From Takakia lepidozioides (lineage: Eukaryota > Streptophyta > Takakiopsida > Takakiales > Takakiaceae), in assembly GCA_030704615.1 (NCBI GenBank), contig CM060734.1:49740042-49804041 (forward strand): a DNA stretch of 64,000 nt, read 5' to 3'. A model generated the notes under the pieces. The model was not told where the DNA came from, did no database searches, and saw only the letters and a program-made list of their open reading frames with translations. Below, in pieces: positions 29,564 through 40,911 of the stretch. Numbering within the stretch: position 1 is the stretch's first letter; each line of letters opens with the position of its first letter. The position numbers were made by a program, and so were the translations under genes.

Positions 29564-30259
29564 TTAATGTGGCAATAACCAAAACTCTCTTCTGTAATAT
29601 CTCTCGTATATGCCTGGATTTCTTTCAAGCTTCAATGCACCCTTGGCTATACTTGAAGTCTCCGTTACCATATAACCATATGGCAAACAAGTCTGAAAAG
29701 CTGTTCTTGGTGTGAGTTTGATCCACAAAATATCCTTTGGAATCCAATTCTTTACCAGTACAAGCTCTTCATGCATATGAGTATAAACATTCACCTTTCT
29801 TTCTTCCCAGCCTTCAAACTCTACTCGTTTAATGGATAGCAACGCTATCACATAAACTAATGTTGGTAACCAACGTGCTCTTCCTCTACAGGCTACCTGA
29901 TAAATCTTTATCACTCCTTTCTCCAGACCCCATTCTGGATCAGCATCATGCACTCGTTTAAGAATATTTTCTTTACATCCGTCTGGCAATTCCAAGAACC
30001 TTTGAAAGAATTGTTTGGACAATCTTTCTTCCTTCGTTCCACAGGGAATTTGATTCACTTCAAATTCTTTAATGGTCCAACCACCATGATCCCACCAGAT
30101 GCCTGTCACATCTGGTTGTTCATGTCCCAGGTCCCCAGTATGGTCGCCAAATGTCGCGCGGCTTTTACTCACCCATCCCTTCGCTATCCGAGGCGGAAAC
30201 TCCAAGATAGAAGAGTTGGAAATCTCTAAGTACTCAGCCCGCGCAGAACAATCAGTCAT
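29564..30259 (-). CDS. Leader ORF of the Ogre-like element, unknown function
   Basis: Encodes 231 residues from an ATG at 30259, which lies inside the 5' LTR, and reads through the LTR end and the primer-binding site into the leader. No known domain was recognised; it is Trp- and basic-rich with a conserved-looking GRARWLPTLVYVIALL hydrophobic stretch. It ends with TAA at 29566-29564. It is in the same frame as the polyprotein ATG at 29542, separated by seven codons that include a second stop (TGA). Ogre-type elements also carry an ORF of unknown function before gag, which supports the classification. Translation from the LTR ATG is plausible if transcription starts upstream of it; the next methionine is far inside the frame. 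Confidence 0.7.
   Translation of the reverse strand: MTDCSARAEYLEISNSSILEFPPRIAKGWVSKSRATFGDHTGDLGHEQPDVTGIWWDHGGWTIKEFEVNQIPCGTKEERLSKQFFQRFLELPDGCKENILKRVHDADPEWGLEKGVIKIYQVACRGRARWLPTLVYVIALLSIKRVEFEGWEERKVNVYTHMHEELVLVKNWIPKDILWIKLTPRTAFQTCLPYGYMVTETSSIAKGALKLERNPGIYERYYRREFWLLPH
30133..30150 (-). promoter_or_regulatory. Primer-binding site of the Ogre-like element
   Basis: On the minus strand TGGCGACCATACTGGGGA begins one base after the 5' LTR. It starts with the TGG that pairs with a tRNA CCA end, and it is not the iMet-type TGGTATCAGAGC. I could not assign the tRNA with certainty; Ogre elements are described as using tRNA-Arg. Confidence 0.75.
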
Positions 30260-31220
30260 GACCTACAGCTAGTGTATCATGGGGGTGTTTCCTATTTGTT
30301 TCCTTTTCCGCATTCATCTTAGCTACCTTACCATTGATAATTAAGTATCAGTTTGCTTCATCAATTTATCGGTTTCCTTCACTCCTCCATTCAATCCACA
30401 GCTTCACTCAGATCTCTCTACACAGTGTGATTGTATCGTATAAGTATCAGATTATGATTTATCAGGTATCAGGCCGAAGCCATTGTGTCTCTATTCTCCT
30501 CTACAATATCCCTACAGCTTTGCATATAACAAGCATCTACTAATCCTCTTTCCTCCTTCATCGTGCTCACCGACTTCCGCTCCCGTCTCACTCCGAAATC
30601 CTCCTTCCCATCATAATAATCCTCCTTCATCATTCCCCGTTCTTCCCTTTATCCTCCTATCCGCGGTTCTAACCGTTTCCCTCTCTAACCGTCGTATGTG
30701 AATTAACATGTTCCCTTCACAGGTGTTGTTCCCCACAGTCGTTCCCTGTCCTACTCTTCGTTCCCTATTATCGTGACAGCTGTGTCAAGCGGTGACTGGC
30801 TGTGTTTGGCTGTGTCGGGCTGTGACTGGCTGTGTGGGCTGTGTGGGCTGTGACGACTGTGACGGGCTGTGTGGGCTGTGACGGCTGTGTGGGCTGTGTG
30901 GGCTGTGACGACTGTGACGGGCTGTGTGGGCTGTGACGGCTGTGTGGGCTGTGTGGGCTGTGACGACTGTGTGGGTTGTGACGACTGTGACGGCTGTGTT
31001 GGCTGTGTGGGCTGTGACGACTGTGTGGGTTGTGACGACTGTGACGGCTGTGTTGGCTGTGTGGGCTGTGACTGCTGTGTCGGCTGTGTGGGCTATGTAA
31101 CCCCTCTCTACAGTGCGCTGCTGTCACCCCTAAGGTTCATGTTTGTCTCAGTCTGTGCAAAAATTAAGGGTACCCTACAGATCCCGTATAAGTGTCTAAG
31201 TCCCCTACCGTCCTCTAACA
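30152..31220 (-). repeat. 5' LTR of the Ogre-like element
   Basis: Length 1069 bp, TG...CA ends, nearly identical to 17826-18912. Followed on the right by the target duplication GGAGT at 31221-31225. The leader ORF starts inside it. Confidence 0.92.
30776..31095. repeat. GGCTGTG minisatellite in the 5' LTR
   Basis: Same family as in the other LTR but more regular, with repeated GACGACTGTGACGGCTGTGT units. It accounts for most of the length difference between the LTRs. Confidence 0.85.
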
Positions 31221-31225
31221 GGAGT
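31221..31225. repeat. Target-site duplication GGAGT, right copy
   Basis: Exact copy of 17821-17825, directly after the terminal CA of the 5' LTR. Confidence 0.92.
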
Positions 31226-31376
31226 GAGTGAGGAGTGGAAGGAGCGACGTATGGTTTTGACCATTCACACCCAAATGAGGGAGAGGCTGCATAAAGGGAA
31301 AGGCATAAGGGTGTTGTATTATGTGTGCTAATGGGATGATTACATGTGGGGGGCATGGGGTATTTCATCCTAGAAA

Positions 31377-33690
31377 ATGCATTACTTTCCGATCATCCCG
31401 CGATTGAGGGCACAGTACCAAAGCCCCGAATTGGCCAGACTTATGAGATGGCATGCCTCGCATCGGAGCCCCCCGGGAAAGGTGTGCGGGCCACAAGATT
31501 CACAAGCATGGAGGCATATTGAAGAGATGTGGCATTTTCTCTTGGAAGACCCACGACATGTCCACCTCGGCTTCTCCTCGGATGGGGTCAACCCATTCTC
31601 TGTGCAGTCATGTAGTCATTCCACTTGGCCGGTGACCATGGTGAATTACAACATCCCTCCGTATCTTTCAATTAAAAAAGGCCATATCATGTTGGCTGCC
31701 ATTGTGCCCGGTGAGTGTACTCATTTCATGTTTATTATTGCCTTCGACTTTACATTAAACTTCTAATCTTTGACGCAAATCGGATGCAAGATTGATGAGT
31801 GACATAATCATGGAGTAAGACGTGTAATTCATTTTGTAGTATAATCTGCATATTGGTGGAGCATTGAAACAATGATGTGAATGTCTCATAGGGAAAAAAC
31901 AAGTGGCAAACATGGACACGTACTTGCGACGTCTTGTTGATGAACTTAAAGAGCTATGGAGGGGGGTCCCGGCATTGGATGCTTCACTTGACCCTATGGC
32001 CGGACAATCTTTTCAAATGAAAGACATGTTGCTTTGGACAATGCATGATTATCCAGGTATATTATGTTCCCCATGAACAACCCGCGTACATGCACTTGTT
32101 AACGCCGGATAATATCGATGAAAATTGGGATTGATTGAAGTAGCGGCGACAGTCTTGTGCACCGTAGTGGGGTAGATGGCATTATGGGCCATGCACATGA
32201 TAACTTTTTGTTTTTGCTAATGTGGCGGAGTGTGTAGTACAGGACTAACTGTTTGCTCAGGGCTAAGCACCAAAGGGTACCATGCATGCTTGCATTGTGG
32301 CGATGATCTTGATGTACATAGCTCCCGCCATCTTCACAAGATGGCGTATCCCAACTACCGCAAATTTCTTCCTATGAGCCATCGATGGAGAAGAAGAGAG
32401 AAACACTTGTTTGATGGCAAAGAGGAAGTACGTCCCCCCCCCTATGACACCGTCCAGGTAGTTTTGGGAGGACCGATGGAAGGAGGTCCATGCGGGCACG
32501 GACGGTGAAGTGGACGTGCCCGGCATGAAACGACTTTCAATCTGCATATTGGGCGGTACATATTCCACAAAAACACCGTCAATATCCCTATGCATACATG
32601 TGATATTGCACATTTGGTATGCGTTGCATTGTCACTTTCACGTAAATTTTTTTGTATAAGTCTTTGTGGGTGGGGATATATGTAGGACCTGAAGATTCGT
32701 CATCTTCTAGATCCCTTGCATATTGAGAAGAATGTCTGCTCGTCCCTTTTTCGGGTTCTTCATGGCACGCCGGCAAAGAAGGGAGTGGCTGCAAAAGGAG
32801 ATTCTCTCGGTAGTAGAAAGGAGCTTGAGGAGCATGCGCCATCTATGGGCCGAACAAAATGGTGTGGACCCAAAGGGTGTTGTACGGTGGAAGTATAGGC
32901 GCGCACCTTGGCAATGGACAAAAGAGGAATACAAAAAAGTGATAGCCACCATAAGTGTTGTCCGAACACCAACTGGTTATGGGTCATCCCTCCGTACGAA
33001 GTTCAGCGAAGAAGACTGGGTCCATGGTTTGAAGTCTCATGACTACCACAATCTATTGCAAGACATCTTGCCCATTGCAATACGTGGGACATTGACTCCC
33101 GAGGTTCGTGAGACAATCTATAGATTGGGAGGCTTGTTCCGGTGGATTTGCTCCAAAGAGTTGGAAGAAGCAGATCGCATGAAGAAGGAGGCGGCGGAGG
33201 TAATGTGTATGTTGGAGATGCACCTTCCTCCCTCCTTCTTTGACATCCAAGTGCACTTGGTAGTGCACTTAGTGGAAGAGGCTTCAATTGCCGGCCCCGT
33301 TCATTCTCGGTGGATGTACTTCCTTGAGCGTTATATGAAGACTTTGAAAGGATTTGTAAGACAAATGGCGCACCTGGAGGGTAGCATGGTGGAGGGGTAT
33401 ACGTTGCAAGAAGCTATGTTCTATTGCACGGAGTACATGACAAGGGTGGATGAGGAAGCCCCTCGGATGTGGAAGGAAGAGGAGGATGCACGAACAAATG
33501 ACATCGTTTTGCCCAAAAAATCGAAGAGGGTAAAATTGCCGACCTTGGTGATTGAGCAAGCGCATGACTTCATACTGAAGAACGACCCATCCATGCATGA
33601 GTGGGAAGCAAGATACAATAATCTTGTTCAGCAACGAGAGGAGGAGACGCTTGCATGGAGGCGGAACCATCCGGGGAAGGTGGGGGGGGG
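31377..33690 (+). pseudogene. CACTA Tnp2 transposase, catalytic and C-terminal exons
   Basis: Continues the Tnp2 gene interrupted at 17826. Exons recognised: 31377-31710 (YFPIIPRLRAQY, MRWHASHR, LGFSSDGVNPF; GTGAGT donor), 31892-32056 (VDELKELWRGV, MLLWTMHDYP), 32261-32457 (LSTKGYHACLHC, RKFLPMSHRWRR, FDGKEE) and 32686-33690 (LHIEKNVC, then after a frame change near 32890 GLKSHDYHNLLQ and the DUF4218 region with LPPSFFDIQVHLVVHLVEEA and SMVEGYTLQEAMFYC). Introns have GT/AG borders. Tnp2 excises and reinserts CACTA elements. The DUF4216 domain expected next is missing because the foldback block begins at 33680. The frameshift makes this copy inactive. Confidence 0.85.
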
Positions 33691-33735
33691 ATTGACTGAA
33701 CAGCTGCTGCTGCTCAGTCACTCCCCCCCCCCCAC
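33680..33735. repeat. Junction palindrome 1
   Basis: TGGGGGGGGGATTGACTGAA, then CAGCTGCTGCTGCTCAGTCA and a C run. The left half is cut short against CACTA sequence, marking the left edge of the block. Confidence 0.75.
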
Positions 33736-33739
33736 ATTC

Positions 33740-34330
33740 TCTGTTTTTCTTTGTTGCCCCATCTCTGGGGGAAACAAAAGGGACAAATCCTACCTCTGTC
33801 AGGGGTTGACGTTGGTAGTAAGACTTACCTTCACATATAGAATTAATCCGGGTTTTCCAGATATCCTCTACAAATCCCTTCACACAAGCATCAATCTGTT
33901 GTGTATGAGTTGCCCAAAAACTAGGCCTCAGAAAGGGCTGGACTTTTGGCTCAGCCTCGACTTTTTCAAAGTTAGTAAATAGAGGTACATGCACAATTCC
34001 CTTGATAGATTTGAAGAGAGCGTCTCTTTGGTGAGAGAACCCCGGACTATCAGAAAATGAATAATGTCGTCACGTTGCCCACAGACATGGTTGGACACTA
34101 CAGCCTCTAAGTCAGATTTATCCAGCAGGGTGAAGACTTGCGGTTCTAGGTCCAGGTCCTTGAGAATCTCTTCTACTGTCTTCTACTAGGACTTAGCCTG
34201 TTTGACAGGTCGGTGGGCGGTCCTGTTTCCAAGATATAGAGTCGATTAACTTAAGATATCTGGTGCTGGACATATGTTGCAGCTGAACCCACCATCTGAC
34301 CTTGAATTTATCTCTTCGGGAGCTTAAAAG
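33740..34330 (-). mobile_element. LINE fragment inside the first small unit
   Basis: Minus-strand copy of the LINE 3' half, including the block encoding FLIHCPG-type zinc-finger sequence in decayed form and a long 5' extension to about 34330. It occupies nearly all of the 0.7-kb unit between the first two junction palindromes. Confidence 0.75.
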
Positions 34331-34376
34331 AGAGCAACACAGAAGAGAGGGAGAGAGAGGGAGAGGGAGACATCAG

Positions 34377-34484
34377 GGGGCAACAAAGAAAAGAAAAGAA
34401 GGTGGGGGGGGGGAGTGACTGAGCAGCTGCTGCTGCTCAGTCACTCCCCCCCCCCCCACATTCTCTGTTTTTCTTTGTTGCCCC
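34377..34484. repeat. Junction palindrome 2
   Basis: The most complete copy: perfect 14-bp arms AGTGACTGAGCAGC and GCTGCTCAGTCACT around TGCT. Beyond them lie a G run and a C run, then GGCAACAAAGAAAAG on the left and TTTTTCTTTGTTGCCCC on the right, so the fold extends about 50 bp on each side. Confidence 0.85.
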
Positions 34485-35040
34485 CTCTCTTGGGGAAACA
34501 AAAGGGACAAATCCTGCCTCTGTCAAGGGCTGACATTGGTAGTAAGACTTACCTTCACATATAGAATTAATCCGGGTTTTCCATATATCCTCTACAAATC
34601 CCTTCACACAAGCATCAATCTGCTGTGTGTGAGATGCCCAAAAACTAGGCCTCAGAAGGGGCTGGGTTTTTGGCTCAGCCTCGACTTTTTCAAAGTTAGT
34701 AAACAGAGGTACATGCACAATTCCCTTGATAGATTTGAAGAGAGCGTCTCTTTGGTGAGAGAACCCTGGACAGTGTATCAGAAAATGAGTATTGTCTTCA
34801 GATTGCCCACACAACGGGCAATTGCACTCTCCCTTTCCTCTCTGCTTCTAAGTCAGATTTATCCAGCAGGGTGAAGACTTGCGGTTCCAGGTCCAGGTCC
34901 TTGAGAATCTCTTCTTCTGTCTTCTGCCAAGACTTAGCTTGTTTGACATGTCGGTGGGCGGTCCTGTTTCCAAGATATAGAGTCGATTAACTTAGGATAT
35001 CTGGTGTTGGACATATGCTGCAGCTGACCCCACTATCTGA
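34485..35040 (-). mobile_element. LINE fragment, second copy in the block
   Basis: Minus-strand LINE 3' half very similar to 33740-34330. It has the C-P-L-C-G-Q-S-E-D block in readable form, then HFLIHCPGFSHQRDALF, a zinc-finger-like end of ORF2. It is cut at 35041 by a C run that starts another arm, which suggests recombination between C tracts. Confidence 0.78.
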
Positions 35041-35165
35041 CCTCCCCCCCCCCCCAACCCATTTTTTTTCATTGTTGCCCCCTCTCTCCCTCTGTCTCCC
35101 TCTCTACTGGGAATTGGCAGGTTGCTATCAATGTTGATTCTTTGTTTTCTCATCCTCTATCAGAC

Positions 35166-35585
35166 TTTTTCATCCATACCGGATGAGCCACCACATGGAA
35201 GAAAAGAATTACCTCTATGGAAGTTGCCAACAGCATCCTGTTTTTCCATCCGTACCGGATGAAAAACTACCAGGGTGATAATTTTTCTCTCTTTTATTGA
35301 CTCTTTTTATCCATACCGGATGGTCTGGTAAGGAATGATAGAATTACCTAGATGGAGGTAAGGCGTTGCCACGGATGATATTCCCTACTTTTTCATCCTG
35401 ACACAAATGATCTGTCTATGGATGATATGCTTATGGCCTGGAATTGATCTTTACTACCCCTAATTATGATTAATTACGGTGGAAACCCTAACCCCCAACT
35501 CCAAAACCTATTTTTAACCTTGCTGCGGATGAAATCCGTCAGGGTATATGGATTCGTCCTACTGTTTTTCATCCATGGATGAATA
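35166..35585. repeat. CATCC..GGATG palindrome cluster in arm A-left
   Basis: At least five copies, including TTTTTCATCCATACCGGATG (35166), TTTTTCCATCCGTACCGGAT (35241), TTTTTATCCATACCGGATGG (35304) and TTTTTCATCCATGGATGAAT (35565). They vary in the centre but keep the ATCC and GGAT arms. Confidence 0.8.
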
Positions 35586-35726
35586 ATCAGGGGACAACCC
35601 TATGTCGTCTCTCCTGCTGTCAGAAGCACGCGATGTGCTTCTGAGCTCGCGAGGAGAGTGTTATGGCGGGCATGCTTCGGTGGTTGCCCTGTTTGTGGTG
35701 TCGTACCCATGCTGGACGAGCGTCGG

Positions 35727-35753
35727 GGGGGGGGGGGGGGGGGGGGGGGGGGG
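35727..35753 (+). repeat. G homopolymer
   Basis: An uninterrupted run of about 27 G. It interrupts the exon-like region of arm A-left, so the long glycine-run frames across it are not credible. It is also a candidate assembly artefact site. Confidence 0.85.
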
Positions 35754-37309
35754 CGAAGGCGGCGCCTTGTCTCTCTTGCAGCGGGAAACACCGCTATGAA
35801 AGCAGTGGCATCTTCCCTCCTCTGGCTTTTTCTGTGCTTAGCAAGGATGCTTATGATGGGAAGTTCCTCCTTTCTAGTGCTTTGCGATTGTGCCTGCTTT
35901 GCTTCATTGCTTATGTGCTTTGTGGAGGCGGCTTGCTGCGGGTGGATGGCGCATAACCCTCTTCCCCAATCGTTTAAGGTGCCTTTGGAGTTTAGGGATT
36001 CTCATGTTCTTATCTCTTTCTCTTGCTTTTGAATTTCTTAGTTGACATCGATGACAAGTGTGAGGGTCTGTGATTCACCTGGGGTTCCACAATCCTCACT
36101 AACCTATTGGTTTTTGTGGGGGCTTGTGATGGGACCAGGTGAGGATCCTCACCTACTTTGAAGTTTCTTGAGCATGCAGATTGGGATATGGGCTGAGGAG
36201 ACCTAGGGTTGTGCGCGCTGTGAGGTGGCTGTTGGCTGCAGCCCCGATTTCAACCCAACTGCCCTTGACTTGATATGCTCTAGCCTGCGTTCTGGCCTTT
36301 GTCGTTCTGCCGCCGATGCGCAGCTTGGCCTGACGGGCTTGTTTCCTGAGGCTTGCATACAAACTATACCCTACCTTTTAATCTTTGACAACACAACCTG
36401 TGGATTACTAAGCTAGGTTGTAAGTTATTTTGGCCAAAGAGGATCTGGTTTTTGGTGGTATGTTTTTGGAGGTTTTGGGTAATTATGGATCTGATGGCCT
36501 TGAAGTTTAAGGCGGCAGCCTGGTAGGGTACTGCCTTGCTCCTTGTCAGGCCTACTTCTGATGTGTACTGGATCGTAGTAAGGTGTTCTTTGCATGTCTT
36601 AGCATGGAACTCTTGAAGGATGAGGATGGTAAGCTGCAATGGAATCCTACCTATTGTTTTGGATCTGTCATGACATCAGGCCTATGACCTGCCATCTGTT
36701 TTTTATACAAAAGAGGATGGATCTCGGCTGTTCATGCTGTTTGTTGGTACAAGTCTTGAACCTGCAATCTGACAGGCTATATTCACATTCCCTTGATACC
36801 TTGTATGATCATATGTCTCGGGGTGAATACAAATGATATGGAATCTACTTCATCCGGCCCAAGTTGGACTGCTTGGTGGTATACTGAGACTCTGACAAAA
36901 TGCAGCCTGGTCCTTATGCCTTGGCTGATACATGACCTGCCATAATTAATGGCTGAATTGGTAAGCTGTTGGTATATGTACAGGCTGAACCAAGAGGCCT
37001 TGCAGCATGCACAGGGACAACAATATCTTATTTTGTCCCACACAAGAACAAACCCCGCCCTCCCACCCTGTTTTGTCTTGGATGATTGGGTGGTGTCTTT
37101 TGGGATGATTTGACAAGACTGGAAATGTGAGATAGTGCCCTATCCAGGGCTGTTTATGTCTTTAATTGACAATGACCCTTATGGGTCTTGTCCATGTCTT
37201 GACATGACGTGAATATCTTCCCACTCTCTCCCTCTCTCTTATTAACTTTTTCTACCCTCTCTTTTCCTCTGTGGTTTTTTTTTTTTTTGTGAGCAGCACA
37301 AAAGAGAGG

Positions 37310-39535
37310 GAAGATACTATGTCTTGTCGGGACATGGACAGGACCAAACATGGTCATTGTCAATTTTTACGACAAATCAACCTCATGAAGAGGCATTATC
37401 AGTCAAACTCCACTTCAAATTAGATCTTATGATGACCTCCATTACATTTCAAAGACGAAGAATCTACCTGGTAGATTTCAATGACAAGAAAATACGGGTG
37501 GGAGGGTGGGATTACTTAGAAGATCCCCTCCTTATAATAATCCAGCTTTATATTCTAAGGAACAATATGCTAAATAAGTGTTCAGCCTGTTTTTATGCCT
37601 GTTTTAGAATTATAAGCTATGGGTGGCATCTAAGCAAACAATTAAATGTTTACCTATATCATGCAATAGTACTGCTCATCTGGAACCCAAAAGTTCCAGC
37701 TATTTTCCATTAATCACACAACCCGGATATTAAATCATCTGGTTACTTGATAAGATAACCAGTTTTTTAATAACAAAAACCCAGAGCTTATTTGCTACAT
37801 TTTTAGAACTTCTTGTAATCATGACACAGAGTCAAAACTCATTGCATTGTTTGGTAAGCTTGATTTCCCAGAACTGCTTTCTATTGCAGTGTTCTGTATC
37901 AGAATATGCCATAGCTAGCAAAAAACACACAGCTATCTTTTTTGTAACATAAAATCCAGAGCCATGTTGTTGGTTAATCAATCTTTGATTACCAAGCAAC
38001 AGCAGGGGCTTCTCTTTAAAACAACCAGACCTGGTTTAGGTTTGGGGTCATTATGTTACAACCTTGACAAGGTGTTTGCACAAACACAACTGTATACAAT
38101 CTGTAATTACAGAGTGACATGAAGATGTAGCAGGTTACTTACCTTAGCAGATTGTATGCAAGGTAAAAAGGAAAGGGGGTTCAGACATCCACAGAGGTTC
38201 CATATATTGAGCACATAAAGGCATACAGGGCTCAGTATAAACCATATGCAAGCTCTGGCCTCTCCCCTACCGTGTTGCTTGAAAGTGTACATATCAGAGT
38301 AGCAAATCGTGCTCTAAGCATGAAAAAAGAGCATATATTTGGTCTGGAAACCCTACTTCCAGTACCATATTTCAATGCAGCGGAAATCATAACCCAGAGT
38401 CCTTAATAGAATTGATGTGTTCTAAAAAGGCTCGCTAATGCACTTGCTGCTTCAACACATAGATAAAGGTTGTAAGCATATCCAGATTGGTCATGTAGTG
38501 AGGCAAAAATGAGACATCTCCGTGGATAATCAGCTGATGTCGATGTCACTTCACTTGCAGGTTTGTCATCAGATTCAAGCTTCAAAAATCACATTAAGTG
38601 AGGACCCTCACCTGGTCCCATCACAAGCCCCCACAAGAACCAACAGGTTAGTGAGAATTGTGGAACCCCAGGTGAATCGGGTCTCACGCTTGTTATCGCT
38701 GTACAACATGAGTTCTAAAGCAAGAATCAGTTCTAAACACAAGCAAGGTTATCCACAACCTTAATCGATTGCGGAAGAGGACTCGACATCGCTCAAAGCA
38801 CTTGACAATCAACAGCACAAACAAGCAATGGTTTGCTTGAAATCTATGCGCATTTTAACAGGTGAAGAAACCCCCTGAGTTTTTATGAGCAATGCTGAAA
38901 CTTAATGATCCAGAGAGGATCTACAAGCAGTCGGGCAGCCTAAGGTAGATTGCCCGCCAAGGGAATAGGTCACCATACTGAGGGAATTGAAGCACCGCCG
39001 CCGTTACGCCTCCCAAGGGAGATGAGAAAGGACTGGAATCTTGCCAGAGTACTTGTAAACAGCATTGAAGCGTCTCCATAGCCATCAAAATCATAGAATT
39101 CATGCTAAGAGATCCCTCTGACACCATCACTTCATCTCCCGTAGAAAAAACGCACAGTATCGTGCAAGTTTTATGGCAGGAGAGGAAATATGGCAAACCA
39201 TTGCGATTTCATCCATGTGGGATGAAAAATAATGAATGAAAGGTGAATATTCCCCTGTTGTCATCGCCATGTCATCCAGCAGGGATGACATCCTAAAATC
39301 GATGACCAGAACCTGGCATTCATTAGGGTTAGATATAAATGACCTTAATAATCCAAAAGAACCAGATAAAAAATGATAACCATAATTAACATTTAATGGA
39401 ATTCATCCAATATTAACTATATCCGGTATGGATGAAGATAGCAGAAAGTTAATTATAGTTTAGTCAAAAATTACCTTAGTACCAAACCCTCTGGGTTATG
39501 GAATAGGTTACCAACAGGATCCATGTACAGAGGGA
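37310..39535 (-). repeat. Foldback arm A1
   Basis: Minus-orientation arm paired with A-left around a centre at 37260-37310. Its exon-like segment at about 38600-38700 reads, on the minus strand, RFTWGSTILTNLLVLVGACD with an ACCAG/GTGAGG donor. It ends on the right with CATCC palindromes at 39206-39435. This is the only arm in which that exon frame is fully open. Confidence 0.6.
39206..39435. repeat. CATCC..GGATG palindrome cluster in arm A1
   Basis: Includes TTTCATCCATGTGGGATGAA (about 39207), GTCATCCAGCAGGGATGACA (39271) and an interrupted pair between 39400 and 39435 with ATCCGGTATGGATGAAG. Confidence 0.7.
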
Positions 39536-40491
39536 GAGAGAGAGGGAAGATATACATGTCATGTCAAGACATGGACAAGACCGTTAAGGTCATTGTCATT
39601 GAAAGACAAAATAGCCCTTTACAGGGCACCATCTAACATTCCCTTTCATTTTTACAATCTCATTTGAATACCCCATTACATTTCAGGGTCTCTGAAAAAA
39701 CAGGGCGGGAGGGTGGGATCCCAGGTCATTCATATCATGAAAGCACCATAGTATGCATCATCATCTCAAAAATTCATTTCAAACTCATTTCAAAAACCAG
39801 AATGCAGGTTTGGTTTGAAGATGATGTTTTAGAACCAAGATATAAGCAAGATTCTTAAAAAGGAAGAAGAAACAGCAGGGTAGAGCCCCCTTAAGCAGGT
39901 ATAGGCATGGAATGGTATTTTAAGGCCTCATAAAATAGTTCTGCCAAGGTGAAAGAGCAGCTCAGAAACCCCTGTTTGTTATCAAGCCATGAAACCAAAA
40001 TGATATGAGGGCCTTGAAGTATGTGTGTTATCTGTCAAAGCCTATCCTTTTGATCCATCAGAGTCATACCAAGAAGTTTTATTTCAGAGCCAAGTATCAA
40101 AGCAGTCAAAGTAATAACTGCTATTTTGTACCCTTGTACCCTTCATAGCTTAACTCCTACACATGCAAATGTGGTTGTAAAAAACCATAAACAGGGGTAA
40201 GGAGAGAAGCAGATCCTCATTGGAGCCATCTTGGAGCAGGTCTGAAGCGGCATGGTGGCAGTTTGAAACATCAGATGGCATCAGCAGCATAGGCAGCAGC
40301 AGAATCCACATTTGCAAGAACAGGAGCTGCAAGCTTCAAGAAATCAAGACAAGTGAAGACCCTCACCTGTGCCCGTCCCAAAAACCACCACATAGCGATG
40401 TGTGTTAGTGAGGATGCAGCAGGTAAATGGCAGGTCTTCACAGTTGCTATCCATGTCAGTGTTGAATTCTAAAGCAAGTACAGATCACAAT

Positions 40492-40845
40492 TCAAGCAAG
40501 GGTAAACTCAAAAAACCTTGAGTGTTTGTGGTATGCCCTGCGCCATGGCGTCCAACAAATCGTCTCCAACAGAACGCAATCAGAGTAGAAGCGTTCACAG
40601 ATAGAGAATGGCTCATACACAAATAGAGAGCAACATGTAATCTGTAGATAAATAGGGATAAAGTACTTCCCAACAAGGAGTAAAAGCGCCGCTGCAAAAT
40701 AAAGAACCATGAGTTTCTGATCAAAGCGATCACCGCTTTGTCGTCTGCCAGAGAAGAATCTGTTTAACCACCAATGCGCATCCCAAGAGCCAGCCATCAC
40801 GAGTACCATGTAGCAGCAGGGGAGCAGGTTTATGCGGCGCATCAT
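40492..40845 (-). CDS. Small ORF with signal-peptide-like start, arm A2
   Basis: About 117 residues from the ATG at 40845. The N terminus has two arginines followed by a hydrophobic stretch (LLPCCYMVLVMAGSW), like a signal peptide. A second hydrophobic segment (AAALLLLVGKYFIPIYL) begins near residue 50. The equivalent ORF in arm B-right shares the first 73 or so residues, then a one-base indel near 40635 changes the frame, so at least one is altered. The left arms have a diverged equivalent (35800-36030 and 41450-41690). Function unknown; it could be the first exon of a spliced gene rather than a complete protein. Confidence 0.35.
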   Translation of the reverse strand: MMRRINLLPCCYMVLVMAGSWDAHWWLNRFFSGRRQSGDRFDQKLMVLYFAAALLLLVGKYFIPIYLQITCCSLFVYEPFSICERFYSDCVLLETICWTPWRRAYHKHSRFFEFTLA

Positions 40846-40911
40846 CAAGGTTCACCGAAGCACGAGTTCAGTGCTGTGAAGTGTGTCGGCGTGCTTAGGG
40901 CATAACTTCCC

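Larger units (their letters stand above)
17826..31220 (-). mobile_element. Ty3/gypsy LTR retrotransposon with Tat/Ogre-like organisation
   Basis: A complete 13.4-kb element in minus orientation with two nearly identical LTRs, GGAGT target duplications, a primer-binding site and a purine tract. It has two ORFs: an upstream one of 231 codons and a 3530-codon frame covering Gag, protease, reverse transcriptase, RNase H, integrase and a long extra C-terminal part. An ORF upstream of gag, a primer site starting TGGCGACC that is unlike the iMet site, and coding sequence after integrase recall the Tat/Ogre lineage; that placement is inference. It sits in a CACTA Tnp2 gene, so it is younger than that element. 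The open frame and similar LTRs suggest recent, possibly still competent insertion. Confidence 0.93.
35041..37250 (+). repeat. Foldback arm A-left
   Basis: Starts with a C run and CATTGTTGCCCCCTCTC, as at the right half of the junction palindromes. It includes five CATCC-type palindromes (35166-35585), a G run at 35727-35753, an exon-like region around 35790-36150 and the CAATGACCCTTATGGGTCTT end. It aligns, inverted, with 37310-39535 and, directly, with 41385-43299. An exon-like segment near 36050-36145 ends at an ACCAG/GTGAGG donor, shared with the other arms. Confidence 0.65.

Noticed and set aside
35658-36032. ORF with a long glycine run
   Set aside because: It depends on reading through a G homopolymer of about 27 bases. 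The underlying exon-like region is better read as part of a foldback arm.
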